A stretch of DNA of 64,000 nt from Clostridia bacterium (GTDB taxonomy: Bacteria > Bacillota > Clostridia > Lutisporales > Lutisporaceae). The stretch spans positions 19,690-83,689 of the forward strand of contig DASPIR010000028.1 of assembly GCA_035628995.1 (NCBI GenBank), given 5' to 3'. The position numbers and the translations under genes are program-made. Below are positions 44,164-53,117 of this stretch, piece after piece (the stretch's first letter is position 1; every line of letters begins with the position of its first letter). The notes beneath the pieces were generated by a model. That model made no database searches and was not told where the DNA came from. It worked only from the letters and a program-made list of their open reading frames with translations.

Positions 44164-44189
44164 AGCACTGCATCCTAAAATGCGGTGTT
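44164..44189 (-). terminator. Terminator of the long sugar operon
   Basis: AGCACTGCAT (44164-44173) pairs with ATGCGGTGTT (44180-44189) with G-U pairs; the minus strand continues CTTTTTCTTT. It ends the operon that begins near 57021. Confidence 0.85.
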
Positions 44190-44202
44190 CTATGTTTACC
44201 CT

Positions 44203-45339
44203 TTAAGCCTCCATCGCCTTTATAAACCTTATGATATTATCCATAGTTTTATCCATATTGCTCTTACCATGAAGTATTGCTTCATCCAGTGACGTTGGCC
44301 TTTGGTTTATACTGAAAACCGCAGAAACACCCAAATCATATATATTCTCAATACCATCGCAAATGCAACCCACAACCGCAACAACAGGAACACCTAGAGG
44401 TTTCGCCCTCCTTGCTACTCCCGCTACCACCTTGCCTCTCAAGCTTTGAGAATCAATTTTCCCCTCCCCCGTAAATATTAGGTCTGCGTCAAGAGCTATG
44501 TTCTCAAAATCAACTGTATCTAAAACAACGTCAATACCCATGCACAAAGCTGCGTTCAAGAAAGCGACCATTCCTGAACCCATACCGCCTGCTGCACCGC
44601 CGCCTTTTATATTCGCAACATCCATCGACAGATCTTTCTTTATTATTTCAGCAACATTGATGAGTCCTTCATCAAGCTCCCTTATCATGCTGTCATCCGC
44701 GCCCTTTTGCGGTGCGAATATATACGCTGCTCCCCTCTCTCCATACATAGGATTATCTACGTCACACATCACGACAATTTCTATATCTTTAAGTAAGGGC
44801 AGCATATCTGAATTGTCTATCCTTTTAATTTTTTTTATAGTGCCTCCTACAGGTATAAACTCACAATTTCTATCGTCGTAGAATCTGGTTCCAAGAGCTG
44901 CAGCTGCACCAGTCCCAGCATCATTTGTACAACTTCCGCCAAGACCTAGAATGATTCTCTTAACTCCATTATTTGCCGCATGAGCTATAAGCTCTCCAAC
45001 ACCATAAGTCGTTGTTATCAATGGATTTTTATCCTCTCCGACCATTGGGAGACCTGCACAAACTGCCATCTCAATTACAGCTGTTTTCCCATCAGCTAAT
45101 AATCCATAGAAAGCACCAACCTTATTGAAGAATGGACCTGTGACATTAAGATTTATCCTCTCTCCGCCCAAAGCCGCTAAGAAACAGTCAACACTACCTT
45201 CTCCGCCATCAGCGACAGGTATTTCAACAACCTCGCAATCGCTAAAATGTTTAATTACCGTGCTTTTCATAATCTTGCATATTTCTTCGGAGCTTAGACT
45301 GCCTTTAAAGGAATCAGGAATCAAAATCACCTTTTTCAT
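44203..45339 (-). CDS. glxK: Glycerate kinase (GlxK/GarK type)
   Basis: A 378-residue glycerate kinase of the bacterial class with PDSFKGSLSSEEIC at the N-terminus, LGGSCTNDAGTGAAAALG (about residues 125-142), GGGAAGGMGSGMVAFL and LIFTGEGKIDSQSL. It phosphorylates glycerate to 2- or 3-phosphoglycerate. Together with the GarR-like reductase two genes upstream it would feed a three-carbon product into glycolysis. ATG at 45339 lies behind GGAGG. It is the last gene of the sugar operon. Confidence 0.92.
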   Translation of the reverse strand: MKKVILIPDSFKGSLSSEEICKIMKSTVIKHFSDCEVVEIPVADGGEGSVDCFLAALGGERINLNVTGPFFNKVGAFYGLLADGKTAVIEMAVCAGLPMVGEDKNPLITTTYGVGELIAHAANNGVKRIILGLGGSCTNDAGTGAAAALGTRFYDDRNCEFIPVGGTIKKIKRIDNSDMLPLLKDIEIVVMCDVDNPMYGERGAAYIFAPQKGADDSMIRELDEGLINVAEIIKKDLSMDVANIKGGGAAGGMGSGMVAFLNAALCMGIDVVLDTVDFENIALDADLIFTGEGKIDSQSLRGKVVAGVARRAKPLGVPVVAVVGCICDGIENIYDLGVSAVFSINQRPTSLDEAILHGKSNMDKTMDNIIRFIKAMEA

Positions 45340-45425
45340 ATAGACCTCCAAGACTAATAAATGAAACTTCCATATTAAAATATTAGTCACTGATGTTATT
45401 GCATCAGCGACTCAATTTTCCACAG

Positions 45426-46238
45426 CTAAATTACTCCGCTCCTGCTTAAAAGCCCCCGCAGAAACCCTAACCCCTCTTCAGCTTCTTTTTCAATGTTTTT
45501 TGAGTATGCCTCAATACTTATTCTACCCGGCAATCCACACTCTTTCAGTTCTTTAAAAAAAGCACTATACTCCAAATTGTGTTCAAAAGTGGCTATGTAT
45601 CTCTCCAACGTGCTTGCGAAATGGGCATGGACTATGTATCCTTGCCCCGCTTTTATGCTCTGAACTGTTTCATTTCCGACTGTAAAGTGATAGTAATCTA
45701 TCAAACATTTGATATGTGGATGTCCTACCTGTTTAGCTATATCGAGCCCCTCTGCAAAAGTATTGATTATGTTGCTTTCAGTTCTATTCAGGTGCTCTAT
45801 AGCAATATGAATTCCATTCTCTTTTATAATATCACCAATTATGTTTAGTCTATCTATCAGCTGTTTTTTTGCTTCATTCATATCCACATTGTTTGGAACG
45901 TTTCTAGCCCCAGCACTGCCAAATACTATAATTTCTGCCCCTAGTCCTTTTGCTCTTTCTGCAGCCTTCTTTGTGTACTCTAAAAAGTCAAAACTGTTGA
46001 ATTGCTCACCTATAAGCTTTATATGAGCCGGGTAAAAATTATTACATGCCTGACATTTTAATCCTGATTGCTCAAGCTTTGTAAGTAAAGCCCCATACTC
46101 TTTATCATTTAACTGCATAATCTGTGCAAGTGGCAACTCTACATAGTCATATCCGGCTTTCTTGTATATGTCAATCCATTCTGCACCAATTCCGTCATCT
46201 CTAGTTGAATTCATATTAGCGCATATACCTATCCTCAT
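45426..46238 (-). CDS. Sugar isomerase/epimerase (xylose-isomerase-like TIM barrel) 1
   Basis: A 270-residue AP_endonuc_2-fold protein. Metal-binding residues fit the family: Glu in IAIEHLNR (about 145), Asp in CLIDYYHF, His in YIVHAHFAS and Glu in RISIEAYS. Relatives interconvert ketoses (C3 epimerases) or open unusual sugars. It lies in the sugar operon between the GarR-like and glycerate kinase genes. The substrate is unknown. Between it and the GarR gene is a 104-bp gap with two short dyads and a TATAAT, possibly an internal promoter. Confidence 0.82.
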   Translation of the reverse strand: MRIGICANMNSTRDDGIGAEWIDIYKKAGYDYVELPLAQIMQLNDKEYGALLTKLEQSGLKCQACNNFYPAHIKLIGEQFNSFDFLEYTKKAAERAKGLGAEIIVFGSAGARNVPNNVDMNEAKKQLIDRLNIIGDIIKENGIHIAIEHLNRTESNIINTFAEGLDIAKQVGHPHIKCLIDYYHFTVGNETVQSIKAGQGYIVHAHFASTLERYIATFEHNLEYSAFFKELKECGLPGRISIEAYSKNIEKEAEEGLGFLRGLLSRSGVI

Positions 46239-46342
46239 GCTAAATTACCTCTCGTATTGTATTTATGTTTACAATAAGTCTTGACAGACAGATATTATAC
46301 CTGCCTATCAAGACATAGCCTGCAATCACATAAGTGACCAGA

Positions 46343-47242
46343 TTATTCACTTATGGGCTTTACTTCTATTCCTGCTAATTTCTCATAATAACGTACAAGT
46401 GCACTATGATCGCAAGCGCCCATCCCGTCTTTCTCCAAATCTATCATCATATCAAGTGCCTTCTCAGTAAGTGGCAATGGCATATCAGTTGATTTGCCTG
46501 CATCAATGGCATTTCTTAAATCCTTTATATGAAGCTCTATCCTGAAACCTGGTTTAAAATTTCTGTTAAATACCATGGGAGCCTTTGCATCAAGAACTGT
46601 GCTGCCTGCGAGTCCACCCCGAATAGCCTGGTATACTCTTTCGGGATCTACTCCAGCTTTAGTTGCAAGTGAAAGTGCCTCACCCATAGCTGCGATATTC
46701 AAAGCAACGATTATTTGATTTGCAAGCTTTGTTATGTTTCCACTTCCTATTTCGCCAACATAGACTGTACTACTTCCCATACAAAGCAATATATCCTTCA
46801 CCTTATTAAATATCTCTTCCTTACCACCCACCATAATCGAAAGGGTTCCATCTATAGCTTTTGGTTCACCTCCGGATACTGGAGCATCAAGCATTTCCAT
46901 GCCTTTATCTGCAAGTATGCCAAAGAGCTTCTGTGATACTGTGGGATTAATTGAACTCATATCAATAACAATTGTACCAGGACGCGCCCCGTCACAAACT
47001 CCATTTTCCCCAAGAAGTGCTTTTTCAACATGAGGTGAATTCTGGAGCATTGTGATGACAATATCACTATTCTCTGCAACGTTTTTACAGCTTGTTCCTG
47101 CTTGTGCTCCGCATTCTGCCACATTTTTAACTGCATCTTCATTTAAATCATAGACAATCAGCTCATATCCCTTTTTTAGCAGATTCTTAGACATGGGCTT
47201 TCCCATTATTCCTAAACCAATGAATCCTATTCTTAAAGACAT
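46343..47242 (-). CDS. garR: 2-hydroxy-3-oxopropionate (tartronate semialdehyde) reductase-like dehydrogenase
   Basis: A 299-residue beta-hydroxyacid dehydrogenase. It has GFIGLGIMGKPMSKNLLKKG at the start (NAD(P) fold), DAPVSGGEPKAIDGTLSIMV (about residues 120-139) and the catalytic lysine in GSGNITKLANQIIVALN (about 170). GarR reduces tartronate semialdehyde to glycerate, which fits the glycerate kinase downstream; 3-hydroxyisobutyrate or other hydroxyacid dehydrogenases have the same pattern. The start is ATG at 47242 behind GAGGTG. Confidence 0.85.
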   Translation of the reverse strand: MSLRIGFIGLGIMGKPMSKNLLKKGYELIVYDLNEDAVKNVAECGAQAGTSCKNVAENSDIVITMLQNSPHVEKALLGENGVCDGARPGTIVIDMSSINPTVSQKLFGILADKGMEMLDAPVSGGEPKAIDGTLSIMVGGKEEIFNKVKDILLCMGSSTVYVGEIGSGNITKLANQIIVALNIAAMGEALSLATKAGVDPERVYQAIRGGLAGSTVLDAKAPMVFNRNFKPGFRIELHIKDLRNAIDAGKSTDMPLPLTEKALDMMIDLEKDGMGACDHSALVRYYEKLAGIEVKPISE

Positions 47243-47257
47243 TATATACACCTCTTT

Positions 47258-48178
47258 CTATATGAATTTATGTACCTTATCACAAATTGATTCCGCAGTA
47301 AGCTTGTATTCCGATAGCAGATCCTCATGTTTTTCAGCTGACTGACCAAACACATCTTCTACTGCAACACATTCTATTGGTATCGCAATACCCTTAAGGC
47401 CGAAAGCTACTGAGGCTGACAAACCGCCTATTATTGAATGCTCCTCAGCTGTAACAACACCCTTGAAGCCTTGTGAAAGCTCACAGACTTTTTTATATGG
47501 AAAAGGTTTTAGAGTACTTACATTAACAACACGTATAGACAATCCTTCACCTTCCAAAGTCGAAGCTGCTTCCACTGCCTTTGAGACCATGACACCGCAG
47601 GCAAAAATCACGATATCGTTGCCTTCTCTGATAACCTCAGGTTCTCCAATTACAAACGGCTTTTCAGCATCGCTCAAATCAGGTGTTTCTGATCTAGTAT
47701 TTCTTATATAAACAGGCCCATTGTGACCCACTGCCGCTTTTACGATTTTTTTTGTTTCAGCAGCATCCATAGGTACGAGGACTGTCATATTTGGGAGTGC
47801 ACACATTATTGCTAAATCTTCAATACATTGATGTGTTGCTCCATCACCGTAGTCAGAAAAGCCAGAAGATGAGCCTTGTATTTTTACATTTAAATTGGCA
47901 GTACAAATTCCTTGTCTTATCTGGTCAAAAGCCCTGCCTCCAGAAAATACAGCGAAGCTATTTGTAAAGGGTATTTTACCGGCGAGTGCAAGACCTGCTG
48001 CAAAGGATGTCATATTAGCCTCTGCTATTCCCATTTCAAAATATCTATTAGGAAATTCATTTTTAAATAGACATGTCATTGTAGATTTTCCCAAATCTGC
48101 TTCAAGAACTACAATTCTTTCATCCTCATGCCCTATTTCCACAAGTGTTTCTCCAAAGACCTGTCGTTGGTTGCCCAT
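47258..48178 (-). CDS. Transketolase C-terminal subunit (split transketolase)
   Basis: A 306-residue protein equal to the pyrimidine-binding and C-terminal parts of transketolase. AEANMTSFAAGLALAGKIPF holds the TPP-activating Glu, and DYGDGATHQCIEDLAIMCA (about residues 108-126) follows. It pairs with the N-terminal subunit encoded 27 bases upstream. Split transketolases occur in specific sugar pathways, including D-apulose 4-phosphate transketolase. GGAGG lies before the ATG. Confidence 0.93.
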   Translation of the reverse strand: MGNQRQVFGETLVEIGHEDERIVVLEADLGKSTMTCLFKNEFPNRYFEMGIAEANMTSFAAGLALAGKIPFTNSFAVFSGGRAFDQIRQGICTANLNVKIQGSSSGFSDYGDGATHQCIEDLAIMCALPNMTVLVPMDAAETKKIVKAAVGHNGPVYIRNTRSETPDLSDAEKPFVIGEPEVIREGNDIVIFACGVMVSKAVEAASTLEGEGLSIRVVNVSTLKPFPYKKVCELSQGFKGVVTAEEHSIIGGLSASVAFGLKGIAIPIECVAVEDVFGQSAEKHEDLLSEYKLTAESICDKVHKFI

Positions 48179-48205
48179 TGTTTTACCTCCAAGCTCATTA
48201 AATTA

Positions 48206-49018
48206 TTATTGATAAACTTCCATAAGTTGTTCGTATTGTTCTTTAGTCAGCGTTCCATTGTGGAATGCAGGGTTGTTTTCGGCACACGCTATGCCTTTAC
48301 CCTTTACTGTATGTGCAATAATTGCAACAGGAGCTCCAGATAGGTTGTCCAACTTATCAAGGGCTTCCACAATCTCTTTCATATTGTGACCATCACATTC
48401 TATGACAGTCCAGCCGAAAGACTCAAATTTTCCTTTAATATTATTGCAGCCTATAGATTTATCAATAAAATCTGTTGCCTGGAGTCCATTATTATCTATT
48501 ATTGCTACAAGATTATCAAGCTTGAATTTTGATGCAGCCATTGCTGCTTCCCATATCTGTCCTTCCTGAAGTTCTCCATCCCCAACAACAGAATATACCT
48601 TCGAATTGATGCCATCCATCTTAAATGCTGAAGCTATACCTGCAGCTATAGATAATCCCTGCCCAAGGGAGCCGGTATTCCCTTCAATACCCACAAGTTT
48701 TCTTACATCCGGGTGTCCTTGCAACCTGGTATGAAGTTTTTTCAGGTTTTTAAGCTCTGTTTTATCAAAATATCCAGCCTCTGCAAGACATGCATATTGC
48801 GCAGGAGCAGAATGTCCCTTGCTTAAAATAAATATATCCCTACCTTTCATGGCAGGATTCTTTGGGTTATGATTCATCTTATAGAAATATAGTGCTGTAG
48901 CTATATCAGCAATTGAGCATGATCCGCCAAAATGTCCGGCTTTTCCATGACCTATCATTTCAATAATATTGCATCTTACATTCTTCGCTTTTTGTTCCAG
49001 ATATTGTATATTTGCCAA
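48206..49018 (-). CDS. Transketolase N-terminal subunit (split transketolase)
   Basis: A 270-residue thiamine-diphosphate binding subunit. GHGKAGHFGGSCSIADIATA (about residues 23-42) and the TPP/Mg motif VVGDGELQEGQIWEAAM with following VAIIDNNGLQATDF (about 141-180) are intact. With the C-terminal subunit it transfers two-carbon ketol units. The start is TTG at 49018; GGAG lies nine bases upstream, and an alternative TTG at 49033 would overlap it. In this operon it likely cleaves the final sugar phosphate. Confidence 0.93.
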   Translation of the reverse strand: MANIQYLEQKAKNVRCNIIEMIGHGKAGHFGGSCSIADIATALYFYKMNHNPKNPAMKGRDIFILSKGHSAPAQYACLAEAGYFDKTELKNLKKLHTRLQGHPDVRKLVGIEGNTGSLGQGLSIAAGIASAFKMDGINSKVYSVVGDGELQEGQIWEAAMAASKFKLDNLVAIIDNNGLQATDFIDKSIGCNNIKGKFESFGWTVIECDGHNMKEIVEALDKLDNLSGAPVAIIAHTVKGKGIACAENNPAFHNGTLTKEQYEQLMEVYQ

Positions 49019-49058
49019 AACTATCAACTCCAATTTATTTTATATATGTATTAATCTG

Positions 49059-49895
49059 CTACACACAATATTGGCTAATTAGCTTCTTTAGAAATGAGGC
49101 TGTCTGAATGGCACATTCATCCACATTCTCAGCAGGTACAAGTCCTTCTGATAAAAATCCCTTATAACCTATTACATCAAGCAATTTAATCAACTTTACA
49201 AAATCAAATTCTCCATGGCCTATCCCGGCAGGCCATCTGTCACTGTCTGAAAAATGGAAGTGCCTTACGATATCCTTTGCTTTTATAATACTCTCTTCAA
49301 GACTTTTATCTTCAATATAAATATGGTATAAATCAAGCAAGAGCCCAAGGTTAGAAGCCCCTACCCTATTTATTATGTCTATTCCATCATCCGTTGTATT
49401 TATAAAATTGATTTCAAACCTATTGGTAGGCTCAAAATTAATTTTCACATTATGTTGTCCCGCATATTTGCATGCTTGCTTCATTATTTCAACAAACATA
49501 TCTCTAGTATAGGAGATCGGCTTAAACTCTAATGCTCTTCCTCTAAACAAACCTATGTTTACCGGGCAGTTGAAATTTTCTGCTATATTAACCATAGCCT
49601 TTAATTTATCAAAAGCTTTAAGCCTTATTTTTTCATCTTCATGTACAAGTGTTAACCCATATTCCAAAGCCATGCGTCCGCTATTTATGCAGGAAAGCTT
49701 GATATTACTATTTTTCAAAGCCAAATCAAGGGTTTTCCAATCAAATGTTTCCGGATCACTTATGATTATTTCTACTGCATCGAAACCAAATCGTGCAGCC
49801 TTCCCGACATTTAGTTCTATTTCATCATGATAGAGATGCGCACATGGAATTTCGGGCATACCCTTAGTTCCTATGAACAACGATGTCTGTATCAT
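49059..49895 (-). CDS. Sugar isomerase/epimerase (TIM barrel) 2
   Basis: A 278-residue AP_endonuc_2-fold enzyme with metal ligands Glu in KINFEPTNR (about 150), Asp in LLLDLYHIY, His in RHFHFSDSDRW and Glu in FLSEGLVP. It may be a ketose 3-epimerase or an aldose isomerase acting early in the pathway. ATG at 49895 lies six bases after GGAAG. It is between the zinc dehydrogenase and the split transketolase. Confidence 0.82.
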   Translation of the reverse strand: MIQTSLFIGTKGMPEIPCAHLYHDEIELNVGKAARFGFDAVEIIISDPETFDWKTLDLALKNSNIKLSCINSGRMALEYGLTLVHEDEKIRLKAFDKLKAMVNIAENFNCPVNIGLFRGRALEFKPISYTRDMFVEIMKQACKYAGQHNVKINFEPTNRFEINFINTTDDGIDIINRVGASNLGLLLDLYHIYIEDKSLEESIIKAKDIVRHFHFSDSDRWPAGIGHGEFDFVKLIKLLDVIGYKGFLSEGLVPAENVDECAIQTASFLKKLISQYCV

Positions 49896-49929
49896 AAACA
49901 TCTTCCTTTCTTATCTGCTAGTTATTGTA

Positions 49930-50946
49930 CTAATCAAATATAAGCACTATTTTTCCTACACTGCTAATATTATCCTTAGCATATTTAAACGCTTCGACCA
50001 CGTTGTCAAACTTAAACCTGTGGGTGACCAACAATTCCGGATGTATTTTTCCGCTGCTTGCATCAGCTATGATCTGCGGAAATTCATTTGCACTATTTCT
50101 AGATCCCAGAACAGTCATTTCATTCTTAGTAAAATTAATTCCAGTAAACGCTACTTTATCATTAGTAAGACCTATAATAATTATCTTACCCCCGGAGGCT
50201 ACAAGGTTTTCAGTATTTTCCATTACTTTCGCAACTCCTGTGGCTTCAATAACAATTCCCGCTCCCTCATTATCAGTAAGCTGCATCACTCTGGCATTAA
50301 CATCCTCAGCTAAAGGATTTATAACGTCATCAGCCCCCATACTTTTAGCAAGCTCTAATCTTGTCTGTGAAGTGTCTACAACAATAACCCTTGCGCCCAA
50401 TAACTTTGCATAATCTGTTACTGTCAGTCCAATTGCCCCAGCTCCAAGAATCAAAACAACTTCCCCAGATGTTATTTCAGCTCTGTTGCTGCAATGTGCG
50501 CCGATTGAATATGGTTCCAGCGCTGCAGCCATTTCAAACGGCATATCCTGTGGGATTTTATGAAGGTTTTTAGTTTCAACTGCTATATATTCCGCAAACC
50601 CGCCATCAGTATGTGCACCGATTACCTGAAGCTTTGTACAGCAATTGTATTTTCCGTGTCTGCATGGGTAACACTTTCCACATGCTTTGAGTGGCTCAAT
50701 TACAACATGATCCCCAACTGAAAATCCAGATGCATTCCCACCTAGCTTTACTATTTCCCCTGCAAATTCATGCCCATGTATACGAGGATAGTTCTTATAA
50801 GGATGTGTTCCTTCATAAAAATGCACGTCACTGCCGCATATCCCTGCCGCTTTAACCTTGACAAGTACCTGATCCATTCCACAATCCGGTGTGCTGACTT
50901 CTTCTACCCTCATATCAAAGGGTGCATATAAGACTGCAGCTTTCAT
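49930..50946 (-). CDS. Zinc-dependent polyol/sugar alcohol dehydrogenase
   Basis: A 338-residue medium-chain dehydrogenase of the sorbitol/threonine dehydrogenase group. Catalytic zinc ligands are in AGICGSDVHFYEG and IHGHEFAGEI, structural zinc cysteines in CGKCYPCRHGKYNCC (about residues 92-106), and the NAD fold in LILGAGAIGLTVTDYA (about 165). It would oxidise a sugar alcohol or sugar in the pathway fed by the adjacent ABC transporter. This could supply the ketose that araA would normally provide. ATG at 50946 lies behind GAGGTG. Confidence 0.9.
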   Translation of the reverse strand: MKAAVLYAPFDMRVEEVSTPDCGMDQVLVKVKAAGICGSDVHFYEGTHPYKNYPRIHGHEFAGEIVKLGGNASGFSVGDHVVIEPLKACGKCYPCRHGKYNCCTKLQVIGAHTDGGFAEYIAVETKNLHKIPQDMPFEMAAALEPYSIGAHCSNRAEITSGEVVLILGAGAIGLTVTDYAKLLGARVIVVDTSQTRLELAKSMGADDVINPLAEDVNARVMQLTDNEGAGIVIEATGVAKVMENTENLVASGGKIIIIGLTNDKVAFTGINFTKNEMTVLGSRNSANEFPQIIADASSGKIHPELLVTHRFKFDNVVEAFKYAKDNISSVGKIVLIFD

Positions 50947-51021
50947 AAAATACACCTCTTTTTATTTATAAATTTTTTTAGAGTCAAGGACAGGTATGAA
51001 TCCCTGCCCTTGACAAATACT

Positions 51022-52047
51022 TTATTTTTCGCCTTTAAATGCTTTAACATTGTCCTTATCAACTATAAATATTCCTGTATTAATATTCACTGGTATATTA
51101 GTTACTCCAAGTGCTTTGTCATCTTTGCTTACTGATGCCGGTGAATGGTTCATATCATAAAGCAATTTTGCACCGTAGTATGTAAACAGCTGTCTCTTCT
51201 GACCAACAAGAGAATTGAATACTCCTTCTTCAAGCAGTCCAATCTGTGCTGCGTCAACATTCATGCCTGTTACTGCTATTTTTCCTGCTTTGCCTGCTTC
51301 TTTAAGAGCAGTTCCTATACCAGGTGTTGCGCCGTCAAAGCCTGAGATTCCTGCTATGTCAGGATAAGCTGCCAATATATCTGCTGTAACTCTTGCTGCA
51401 ACCTCCGGGTTGGACTCTGAGTTAAATGCATCTACAACTGTCATTTCAGGATAAGCTTGCAAGTACTCCTTGTAACCCTTCAGTGCAAGCTCCATGTTTT
51501 CAGCGCCTTTTATATATACTACAGCTACTTTGCCTTTGCCTCCAGTGTGCTTTACCATTTGCTCAGCATGTGCTATTCCAACATCATACCAATCAGTTCC
51601 TATAAAGGCCTGTCTCTTGGAGGTGCTTATGTCAGCGTCTACAACTACACAAGGGATGCCCGCTTCGACTATTTTATTTATCCCTCCTGTAAGGGAGGAT
51701 TCCATACCAAGCACCATTATTCCGGCTGGTTTTCTTGCAATAACCTCTTCTATTGTTTTTACCGTACCTGCGATGTCATATTCTGATGGACCAGCTATTG
51801 TAACCTTAACTCCATACTCTTCACCGAACTTTTTCAATCCAACTTGGTCGTTCTCAACGAATAACGGGAAACCTGACAAGCAGCTTATCCAAACATACTC
51901 TTCGTTGGATACATCTACCTTATCTGTGCTGCCAGTTGCTACTGCCGGTGGTGCAGGCTCTTCTGCTGTGCAGCCTGACAACATCATAACCAATACCATT
52001 GTGAGTGCGAGCAATAAAGATAGAACTTTTGGATAACTTTTTTTCAT
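51022..52047 (-). CDS. Ribose-type sugar ABC transporter binding lipoprotein
   Basis: A 341-residue lipoprotein of the RbsB/Peripla_BP_4 type. The signal peptide ends in the lipobox MLSGC. The segment IMVLGMESSLTGGINKIVEA and IAGISGFDGATPGIGTALKE line the typical sugar site. It binds a monosaccharide or polyol for the permease and ATPase encoded upstream. GGAGGATTAATC precedes the ATG at 52047. The specific sugar is unknown. Confidence 0.93.
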   Translation of the reverse strand: MKKSYPKVLSLLLALTMVLVMMLSGCTAEEPAPPAVATGSTDKVDVSNEEYVWISCLSGFPLFVENDQVGLKKFGEEYGVKVTIAGPSEYDIAGTVKTIEEVIARKPAGIMVLGMESSLTGGINKIVEAGIPCVVVDADISTSKRQAFIGTDWYDVGIAHAEQMVKHTGGKGKVAVVYIKGAENMELALKGYKEYLQAYPEMTVVDAFNSESNPEVAARVTADILAAYPDIAGISGFDGATPGIGTALKEAGKAGKIAVTGMNVDAAQIGLLEEGVFNSLVGQKRQLFTYYGAKLLYDMNHSPASVSKDDKALGVTNIPVNINTGIFIVDKDNVKAFKGEK

Positions 52048-52087
52048 GATTAATCCTCCTCTTTTAATAGACAATATATTGCTATTT

Positions 52088-53098
52088 TTAATTCTTAACT
52101 CTTGTACGCTTTGTTATAAAAACGTCAAGAGTAATAGCCAGCATTAATATTACACCGATTACTATACTCTGCCAGTTAGTTGAAACCTTTGATATAACCA
52201 TCAGGTTATTAATAAGTCCCATAAAAAGCGTGCCAAGTGCTGCTCCGACTATTCCGCCCTGTCCACCCGCCAAGCTTGCTCCGCCGAGTATGCAGGCTGT
52301 TATTGCTCTCATTTCCATACTTTGTCCAGTTGAGGACACTGCTGCTCCAAGACGCGAAGTAAGTATTATTCCTCCTAATCCAGCCAGTCCGGAAGAAATC
52401 ATAAAAGAAATAATCCTCATCTTTGATACATTAATACCCGACAGCATTGCTGCTTTTTCATTTCCACCTATATAAAAATATCTCTTGAAAAATTTAGTCT
52501 TGGTAACAAGTAAATTAAAAATCAAAACCAAAATGAGCATGTACCACACTGGTATTCTAAAACCTAATAACTGAATATCAGCAATTTTTATAAATTCCTT
52601 AGGAAGGTTGGCTATCCCAGAACCAGCAACAAGCATTGCAACTCCCCTTAAAATACCCATCATTGAGATACCGACAATCATTGGATTAACACCAACTTTT
52701 GCAATCATGACTCCATTGAAAAGACCAATTGCTAAACAAATCAGCATAGTGATTGCAATTGCGACCCACGTATTAAAGTGCTGATAATAAACCAACCTGG
52801 CTGCAATTGCACCAGACAAAGCTATTACTGAGCCTACTGAAAGGTCAAAAACACCAGAGATCAGTAAAATCATCATACCTATTGCAATTATAGTATCGAT
52901 TGACATGTTCAATATGATAGCTCTAAAGTTTGCAGCTGTCGGGAAAGTTTTATATACCATACTTGCAACAATCGATACTATAAGTATGAGAAAAAACAAG
53001 GTAATCGTTCTGTTTTTTAGTATATACAGGCCTATATTCTTAAAATGATTTACTCGTTTTTTGTCATTATTAACAGTAATAAACTGCTTTGAGTCCAA
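52088..53098 (-). CDS. Ribose-type sugar ABC transporter permease
   Basis: A 336-residue RbsC-type permease with about eight to ten membrane helices and family motifs GVFDLSVGSVIALSGAIAAR (about residues 80-99) and ACILGGASLAGGQGGIVGAA (about 268-287). The start is TTG at 53098 behind GTAGGGG. It forms the channel with the two-domain ATPase encoded just upstream. Confidence 0.93.
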   Translation of the reverse strand: MDSKQFITVNNDKKRVNHFKNIGLYILKNRTITLFFLILIVSIVASMVYKTFPTAANFRAIILNMSIDTIIAIGMMILLISGVFDLSVGSVIALSGAIAARLVYYQHFNTWVAIAITMLICLAIGLFNGVMIAKVGVNPMIVGISMMGILRGVAMLVAGSGIANLPKEFIKIADIQLLGFRIPVWYMLILVLIFNLLVTKTKFFKRYFYIGGNEKAAMLSGINVSKMRIISFMISSGLAGLGGIILTSRLGAAVSSTGQSMEMRAITACILGGASLAGGQGGIVGAALGTLFMGLINNLMVISKVSTNWQSIVIGVILMLAITLDVFITKRTRVKN

Positions 53099-53117
53099 AT
53101 AAATCCCCTACCTTTAC

